Part shown: in pieces, positions 58,101 through 64,000 of the stretch
Layout: the number at the start of each line of letters is the position of its first letter
How positions within the stretch are numbered: position 1 is the first letter of the stretch
Assembly (NCBI GenBank): GCA_949128115.1
Contig: OX421967.1
Span: forward strand, 22,770,635 to 22,834,634
DNA: 64,000 nucleotides
Reading direction: 5' to 3'
From: Anaspis maculata
Taxonomy: Eukaryota; Arthropoda; Insecta; Coleoptera; Scraptiidae
Translations under genes and position numbers: made by a program
Notes under the pieces: model-generated
What the model was told of the DNA's origin: nothing
Seen by the model: only the letters and a program-made list of their open reading frames with translations
Database searches by the model: none

Positions 58101-61100
58101 CATCTGCTGAGGAGCTATTGCGAGTTGAAGCGAAGTCTACGTTCCGTTTTTTTCAATTTCCGCATAATTGACCCTAATTTAGGTATCCTGCCCGCCAATT
58201 CGCCATATGCTTATTTCTCAACTGATTTTCTCAAATTTGATATCAATGGCTAGCCAATTGGACAGGCTACCTTTTTCATATGACAAAATGACAGACCTGT
58301 CAAAATCCAAGATGGCGGAATCAATTGAAAATAGAATTTCTTTTGTCTTCATTGCTTTTTAATACAAATGAGTAGAAAGTCAGAACCAATAATTATTATG
58401 AAGAAATAGACCTTCCTCGACAATTCAAGACAGCAACCAATCAAATTGGTTCATCTGATGAAGAGCTACGGCCAGTTGAAGCAAAGCATACTTTCCGTTT
58501 TTCTATTCCAACAAGGACGAATAAGGCCCATTTTCAATAATTTCCGCCATCTTGAATTTTAACATGTTGGCCATTTTCTTATATGAAAATGGCAGCCTGT
58601 CCAATTTGCTAGCCATTGATATCAAATTTGAAAAAATCGGTTGGAAAATAAGAATATGCCGGGCAGGATTCCTAAATTTGGGTTATTTATGCGGCAATAA
58701 GGAACCGGTAGGTAGGCTTCGCTTCAACTCGCCGTAGCCCCTCAGTAGATGACCCGATTTGATTGGTTGCGGTTTTGGATTGTCAAGGAAGGTCTATTCC
58801 ATAATAATTATTGGTTTTGACTTTCTGCTCATTTTTATTGAAACTCAATAAGAACAAAAAAAATTCTGATGGATTTTGACAGGTACGTCATTTTGTCATA
58901 TGAAAAAGATAGCCTGTCCAATTGGCTAGCCATTGATACCAAACTTGAGAAAATCTGTTGAGAAATGAGCAAATGGCTGATTGGCGGGCAGGATATCTAA
59001 ATTTCTACATTTCTGACCACGTTTTCATACATTCAAACTTAAATATTTCGTAAACGGTGCGTCTATCGACGTTGAACAAAGGGACCTTTTTTTTGGTAGA
59101 AAACTCCAATATTACATAATTTTTTGTTAAATTTGGAAACAATTCACATTAAAAAAAGTTGGGGTTATTTTTACCCTCACACCTTAATAAATTTATAATT
59201 TACCAACCCCTGGTAAATTATTTTGGAACTAATCTTGCCTCATTTTGTTGAGCATAAGAAGGTTAGTGAATGTGTCAAGTTTGATTGATTTCCCTTAAAC
59301 GGTTTCGGAGATATTGAATAAAAACCATCTTCAGGGTCCCACCTTTAGGGGCCTGTAGCTCCCTTAGGAAGCATTTCCGGACCCATGTTCATGGGAACTT
59401 TTTTTTCTTATTTTGATGAGAGGAAGCTGGCCTAGAGCGTTGTCGGTATATTTTCGGGACACCCTGTATAATTCAATTAAACCATTTATATAAGATATAA
59501 AAAAAAATGGTGTCCAAATTTGAATTCTACAAGACCACCAATTTATTCAAACAGGAAAAATTTCAACAGGGGGGGGGGGGATGTTGGTGGATCAGCCTGT
59601 ACATATTCACGAGTTTGTTTTTTTCTTTTCAGTTTTTGAGGCGAAAATAAGAAAACGTGAGAAATTTGTTGACATCATCCTAACTGGTTGGTGGCTCTTC
59701 GCTCGTGCTGGTCAGCGTCACTGCGAAAGTGGGTGCGCGATCACGCTCTTTCTTCACTCTTTCTGTTGATGGACCGAAGCATTGATGAACATCGGTGCAC
59801 AATTGTCGATCGTATATTTACCTGATTCTAGAGGCAAATTGGGCGCGAGAGCGTAAGCCAAACTCTCGAACGTCGTGTTGATAAACGAGGCATAGTCGGC
59901 ACCCCTGCTGCCGCCTCCCGCGCTGGTCGAAGAAGATTCATCAACCATCGTCGGCAGAACCACGCCGCAGACAGCACCGCCACCGCCAGGCGGCGCACCC
60001 TGGACTGAAGATGACGGCACCAAATCAACCTTGCCTTGAGGTATCGTCAATTGACTTCTGTCCGGTTCCGTTACGACGCTAACCTACATTTTCAACAAGA
60101 AACAGAAACATCATTTTTATTGCAGTAGTGATATGCATATGCATAATCACATCATAATGATCAGTTTCACGGCTTTTTTCATTAGAGTAAACTATAGACT
60201 GGAGAAGTGTGACGCAACAACATGGCGGTTGACATTTGTTTGACATTTTCTGGAGGCAAACTAACGTCACATCGTTAAATTCCTCCATGGTTAAATTCAA
60301 CGGTGACATGAACGTGACTTTCTGTGTCTGTTTGTCAAATTTTTACGAAGGTAAATAACGGAAATGGATAACAAAATTCATATTTTGAGCTATATCAGGA
60401 GAAGGAAATCAAACTATGTTGGCATCTTGATCGAAAATTCGAACGTTCGGCCGCACTCGGGCCGAAAGACGGAACGCGGAGGGATCGAGGGGTCGACAGA
60501 GGCAGCACGGAGTCACGGACAGTCGGAACTCGGAAGCATAGAAGTCGGAAGCTATGGTCGGAAGCGAGGAGAAGCACAAGCCGGATTGCGCAACCAAGCC
60601 ATCTTATTGTCCCGGTTGAGACCAGTTCTTTGGAATTACACTTGTTGTTAATGAACCCGTCCAAGGTTAGGTACTACATATTTTATTGTTATCCGAACAT
60701 CAGAAGTCGCAAGCTTTCACGTGGGCGCCCTTTGCGCGGTGGGGTATTCTGTGCAGAGACTGTAGTTGTGCGACCATGAATAGATCTCGCTCACACCGTC
60801 GTCATCGATCCAGTTCCCGGTTCAGGGATGATGATCCTGTGCTCGCCGTTACTTGCCCCTTCAAAAAACCACTGACAAATTCAGCCGCCACCACATGTCC
60901 GCTATCAAAACTGTTTTCTCCTCCTCCTCAAAATGCTCACTGACGTTTGTTCGGTGTGAAATGTCGTGCCAAACACCACCAAACACAGAAATGTCACGTT
61001 TGTTTACCTCCAGAAAATGTCAACCGCCATTTGTGACGTCATCACTTCTCCGGTCTATGGGGAGAATCTGTTGTGCTGACCCATCGCAGCCAGCTGTGCT

Positions 61101-63220
61101 GATGTGGTAGATAAGTTATGATTTTTATGTGACAGATGTCACGTCACCGCGATGTGACCTACGCGTATGTCGAAATGTTCGAGTTTTTGTCGCGAAAATA
61201 GGAAAACGTGTTTCCTTGAAGAAGAAATTCAATGACATCGTTCTGACTGGTCGTTAGTGACGGCCACTGAATAAATGAAGCCAAGACAAAACAGACAACA
61301 GACAGAAAAACAGACAGACAAGACGGCAACTAAAAAAAAAATTGAATGAAAAAGCCCACTGAAGGAAACTTGAGTTGCTGCACGGAGTGAAACACCAACC
61401 GCTAAGTGCTTTGTGTTGGTAGATCTTCTCAACATGAAACGTATCCATTTCATATAACCTCGGCACATCATACCACATCTACACAACTGGCTGCGACGAC
61501 GTTAGCTTTGCACCAACACAACTTTTTTCCATAGCTTCCTAAATCCTTAATGTGAAAAGTAGTTACCCGCAAAACTGATTATACCTATGCAAATCACGCT
61601 CCGTCAAAATAATTGATATAGTAGGTTCACTTGTACCGTGATTCTAGTTGGCTGTGAGATTTTGTTTCTAAGGCCCGTATTCATATCCCACTTTTAAGCT
61701 AAAAGCGCTTTTAGTGCGATGCGCATTTAGGGTCATTTCTCATATTTCAGTGTTCAAAAATACATTATTGCGATTGAAAGCGATTGTATGTACTCAATTG
61801 CAATTAATTTGCGAGTTAATTTGTATTTTTGAACACTAAAATATGAGAAATGCCCCTAAATGCGCATCGCGCTAAAAGCGCTTTTAGCTTAAAAGTGGGA
61901 TATGAATACGGGCCTAAGTTTCCAAATCTGATTTTTGAAAACTCCCTAGAACTTGGCAGTTGGTTGCATTGATATTTGAAAGTTTAAGCTTGACAACATC
62001 AACAACATTACCGTTTATGTCAAATAGACTAAAAATCACGAGTTTCACGGAAATTGTGGTGGAATTATGTCGATTACTGTGGAAACTGTGTTTGCGCCTC
62101 AGCTTGTGTCTTGAACAATAACGTCCAGTGCCCATTTTGAAGCCCTCGAGGGTGCCATCAAGAATTCGCTTCTGGGAGAAAATTGGCGAAGTATAGGTGC
62201 TGGGCATGGACCCCATAACGTTCAGCTTTGCGGAGAAGACGTGAATTTAATTTCAAAAACCACATAATATGGAAGCATTGTGAACTATTCCTGGTTTTTG
62301 AAAGAAGTACCCACACTCTGGAAGACTGGGAACTCTGGGAAGCTACCTACACTCTTCTAATTTTTGTGTGGAGGGATTCATCGGCGTGATTACTTGATTT
62401 CACTGCTCAGGACATCGTACTGGAACAAGAAATTTGCGGAACTTGTGAAAGGTGAACTACATCCACTCCATACTTGCAATTTGCAAAGTTAATTTCGGTA
62501 ATTTTTTCATTTTTGACAGGAACAGCCGACACATCAACATATCCTATCTTGACAAAAACGCACCAACATAACCTATCTTTCGAAGCCAGACGCTCAGGCG
62601 CACACTAGGCAGTTGGACGTGAAGTCTACAATGCCAAACTGTGAAATTTGCCCAGCCTACTAGAATCACGGTACAAGTGAACCTACTATAAATAGGATAA
62701 GAAGTGTGATCAAACAGAAAAGACGTTGACCAACCTTAAACCTAGAGACACGCCTCTCTTTCTCTACATTTAGAGGATGAGCAGCAGCTGCGACACTGGG
62801 AGTTGACGTCGTCACCAAACCACACACAACATTTTCGCCTCCGTTATCAGACGGCGACAGACTAGTCAGTTCTTTTGGCGTTGTTACGGTAACAACATCT
62901 GTTTGTAGTTGTTGCTGTTGTGCCACAAACTGTTGCTGAACTTGTTGCTCAATCACAATTTCCGAACGCGAATTGATCCGTTTTAGTTGGTCGTTGAGTT
63001 CGGTCATCCGGTTGTTACTGTTGTTGTTACTGTTCTTAGCAGAAGCGTCGAAAGATGGCGCGTGTTGTTGAGGTTGTTGTTGTTGTTGTTGCTGCTGCTG
63101 CTGCTGAGGTAAACCACCCACAGATGCCGCCAGCGGATTGTCCATCTCGAGGACGGGAGAGAGCACTTCCGAGGTGACTGTGCCGCTTCCTGGAGCGCTA
63201 CCTGACGGTTCCAATTGGAG
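52148..63220 (-). CDS. WNK-type kinase, C-terminal part (candidate, partial)
   Basis: Six exons in continuous phase: 63220-62735, 60083-59822, 55273-55245, 54840-53857, 52360-52270 and 52171-52148, about 625 codons. Order of features: a polyglutamine run, a Ser/Thr-rich stretch, ERRVSRFKVSVVTE with an RFxV motif (the SPAK/OSR1 docking type found in WNK kinases), a 328-codon low-complexity exon with RIVVHPPEE, a basic KKVKQRKKGKHK patch and HNLSSP, then a charged coil (FEEMLNRQKSELNALMEAHR) like the short C-terminal coils of WNKs. The kinase domain would be upstream beyond the window and the stop codon was not found. WNK identity rests on the RFxV motif and the coil, so it is a candidate; another docking scaffold is possible. 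A SINE and a large fold-back lie in its introns. Confidence 0.55.
52172..52269 (-). other. short intron of the WNK-like gene
   Basis: 98 nt, donor GTAATT and acceptor TTGCAG. Confidence 0.55.
52270..52360 (-). CDS. WNK-like gene coil exon
   Basis: 91 nt, phase 0 to 1, acceptor CTCTCCGCAG. Encodes KETFEEMLNR and a run of charged and Leu/Met residues ending QQLEFM, typical of a short coiled coil. Confidence 0.7.
52422..52439. repeat. (TG)9 microsatellite
   Basis: Uninterrupted TG run in an intron. Confidence 0.85.
52927..53267 (-). mobile_element. tRNA-derived SINE with target duplication
   Basis: Minus strand, 341 bp. The head GAGCCGGTGGTAGCTCAGCG carries the A box, and GTGAGTTCGAATCC the B box. 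A longer tRNA-unrelated body ends in an AT-rich tail. It is flanked by the direct repeat CAACTGGGC (52918-52926 and 53268-53276). The anticodon loop CTGCGAA would read GCG. Confidence 0.8.
53857..54840 (-). CDS. WNK-like gene large exon
   Basis: 984 nt, phase 0 to 0; acceptor TTGTAG, donor GTAAGA. Encodes 328 residues. It starts QLHAAVGCTV with a Thr/Ser/Pro-rich run, then LSYVDLKKEIESIL, RIVVHPPEE, a basic patch, and ends with a Cys-rich piece (KCCCGNQMCH) and YLETYFIQST. No named domain. Coding DNA is clearly GC-richer than its surroundings, and the antisense frames are shadows. Confidence 0.75.
54841..55244 (-). other. WNK-like gene intron
   Basis: About 400 nt, AT-rich with A tracts. No repeat recognised. 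Confidence 0.5.
55245..55273 (-). CDS. WNK-like gene 29-nt microexon
   Basis: Acceptor TTTCAG, donor GTAAAG. It encodes the end of a split D, then FTPETSEVK, joining phase 1 to phase 0. Its size plus the 262-nt exon before it is 291 nt, a multiple of three. Confidence 0.7.
55274..55517 (-). other. WNK-like gene intron, first part
   Basis: Intron sequence between the 29-nt exon and the fold-back repeat. Nothing recognised. Confidence 0.4.
55518..56278. mobile_element. fold-back element
   Basis: Ends ACAGGTGTTCACGATAAAAT and ATTTTATCGTGAACACCCGG. Long arms of over 300 bp include the inverted pair GGTAGTCAAATAATTTTG / ATTTGACTACCTATTTT. It overlaps the left end of the larger fold-back that follows. 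Confidence 0.7.
57340..57830. other. GC-richer patch, no confirmed gene
   Basis: Frames of 60 to 130 codons on both strands, including one starting MPRCCVCCFSK. It resembles coding DNA but matches no domain I know. Possibly a fragment of an old transposon. Confidence 0.25.
57890..59010. repeat. compound palindromic repeat
   Basis: Two direct copies of a roughly 350-bp unit (GGATAGCCAATTGAATAGGC and GGCTAGCCAATTGGACAGGC starts) are followed by inverted copies (GCCTGTCCAATTGGCTAGCC). The apex is near 58520. All copies carry AATAGACCTT / AAGGTCTATT blocks. Confidence 0.65.
59603..59821 (-). other. WNK-like gene intron, distal part
   Basis: Contains GCGAAAATAAGAAAACGTG with a relative near 61190 (GCGAAAATAGGAAAACGTG). 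No gene. Confidence 0.4.
59822..60083 (-). CDS. WNK-like gene exon completing the RFxV motif
   Basis: 262 nt, phase 0 to 1; acceptor AATGTAG, donor GTAAAT. Begins VSVVTEPDRSQLT, so the RFKV motif is finished by its first codon. A Gly-rich run (PPGGGGAV) and SSSTSAGGG follow, ending LPLES. The upstream intron splits RFK|V. Confidence 0.7.
60084..61619 (-). other. WNK-like gene intron
   Basis: GC-rich stretch near 60450-60580 with repeated GTCGGAA words. Frames of about 85-95 codons on both strands match nothing. No gene called. Confidence 0.45.
61620..62692. mobile_element. MITE-like element with a nested MITE
   Basis: Ends AGTAGGTTCACTTGTACCGT and ACGGTACAAGTGAACCTACT, flanked by TATA-type sequence. 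The interior has a 100-codon minus-strand frame (62216-61914) of unknown origin. Confidence 0.65.
61673..61914. mobile_element. nested Harbinger-style MITE
   Basis: About 100-bp inverted ends starting GGCCCGTATTCATATCCCAC, flanked by TAA-type sequence (CTAAG at both sides). The inner arm holds TAAAAGCGCTTTTAGCTTAA. Confidence 0.65.
62693..62734 (-). other. WNK-like gene intron start
   Basis: Short stretch from the donor GTTGGT to the transposon. Confidence 0.4.
62735..63220 (-). CDS. WNK-like gene polyglutamine exon
   Basis: 486 nt, phase 0 to 0; acceptor GATTTGCAG, donor GTTGGT. Starts LQLEPSGSAPGSG, then LPQQQ with about ten Q, SNNNSNN, a second Gln-rich piece (EQQVQQQFVAQQQQ), TTPKELTSLSPSD, and ends VEKERRVSRFK. 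Long Gln and Ser runs are common in insect WNK tails. Confidence 0.7.
63061..63108. repeat. CAG/CAA repeat coding polyglutamine
   Basis: TTG and CTG triplets on the plus strand, CAA and CAG on the coding strand. Confidence 0.85.
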
Positions 63221-64000
63221 CTGCAAATCAACAGAGAATAGGTATATCGTAGAGAAACAACGGCTGCTAAATTCAGAAGCTACACGATTCACGCGAAATC
63301 TCTAAACGCCGGCCAAAAGCCATGTGATCAGTGCCAGTCCAATCAATTCATTTTGCTGCACGTCGTACGGTTTGTTTGAAATATCTGAATGGATCATAGT
63401 TCAGGTATTTTAGGTGTTTCAATAGAGACGTGAATGAACTGATGACCGACTAAAAGTATGCAAAAACGACCCTGCACGGTTTCGACTAGAGAATATCAGA
63501 AGTCCCTTCCGATACCACGCGAGCTTCCCCGTTTCCCCAGGCTTTCCTTCCACCATTATTTCCCATGCCTACCTATAAGACAGCGTCCTATGTGTACTAT
63601 GCACCGAAGCAAATAATCATCATTAATATTGGTCATGTAACTCATATACGATGTGTCTGATATCGCTATTTGTCAACGAGGGATTGACGCAGGGTGAACT
63701 ACTACCTACAGTAGATCTATTCCTTCTCACTACGTGACCTTTAGTCCTTCCAGCGTAACTGCGCTGGAGTGACCTGAGAGATTTTGTTTTCAAGTTTCTA
63801 AATCTTAACTAAACTGGTCAGCAATTAAAGTGGATCACCCAGAAATTTGACTTCACTTTAAATGGAAATGTCTGCGTCTGATAAGGCTTTCCCAAGAAAC
63901 GCGATGCCGTTGCTCTAAAGAAAGTGTTGCAATGGAAGCAGCGACTTTTCGGCCTGCTCCAGCCGAAAACCACGCCAAGTGCTGAGAAATTGGCTAAACA
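63221..64000 (-). other. WNK-like gene intron, continues past the window
   Basis: No coding frame or clear repeat. The preceding exon lies beyond the right edge. Confidence 0.45.

Larger units (their letters stand above)
56267..59602. mobile_element. large fold-back region with nested repeats
   Basis: The left arm (about 56267-56400: CAGGTGATTCACCGAGATCC, TTGGACACCAAATTTTAT) is answered in inverse near 59500-59602 (TGGTGTCCAAATTTGAATTC and CCACCAATTTATTCAAACAG). Between them are a GC-richer patch (57340-57830) and the palindrome at 57890-59010. Confidence 0.55.

Noticed and set aside
60364..60651. 95-codon plus-strand frame
   Set aside because: Lies in an intron of the WNK-like gene, with low-complexity GTCGGAA words and no domain.

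Overview
The window is eukaryotic nuclear DNA, most likely from an insect. Coding exons are short, lie on the minus strand and are bounded by GT/AG introns with consistent phases. The rest is AT-rich and packed with non-LTR, SINE, MITE and fold-back elements. The phosphatidylinositol transfer protein reads like the insect (Drosophila vib) form. A hemipteran-like genome is my guess from the repeat style; no marker in the window proves it.

Layout, low to high coordinate. 1-8.5 kb: intergenic repeats, including two fold-back elements and a 518-bp LTR element (5203-5720) whose terminal repeats contain a tRNA-like Pol III unit. 8.97-10.6 kb: a two-exon minus-strand ankyrin-repeat gene. 10.6-17.9 kb: fold-back elements. 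17.95-42.14 kb: a complete minus-strand class I phosphatidylinositol transfer protein gene of 272 codons. I could join all of its exons, including a 17-nt coding first exon and what looks like a mutually exclusive pair of 78-nt exons (21838-21915 and 21607-21684). Its 15.7-kb second intron holds a 5'-truncated non-LTR retrotransposon (35101-39845) nested in a fold-back element that also carries a 287-bp MITE. 42.4-52.1 kb: repeats; the last exons of the next gene should be here but I could not find them. 52.1-63.2 kb: six minus-strand exons in continuous phase, encoding a polyglutamine segment, an RFxV docking motif, a low-complexity middle and a charged coil. This is best explained as the C-terminal part of a WNK-type kinase; the kinase domain would lie beyond the right edge.

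All host genes lie on the minus strand in the order (5' to 3') WNK-like, PITP, ankyrin. Nothing suggests that they work together, although PITP and WNK-like proteins both belong to lipid and ion signalling.

The best leads are: (1) the LTR-type element with a Pol III promoter and T5 terminator inside each LTR, with PBS, PPT, 4-bp target duplication and a paralogous empty site 1.2 kb away; (2) the duplicated lipid-pocket exon of the PITP gene; (3) a LINE whose two ORFs share one frame and are separated only by a UAG, with no ATG ahead of the endonuclease motif; (4) a fold-back family whose arms are degenerate tandem arrays.
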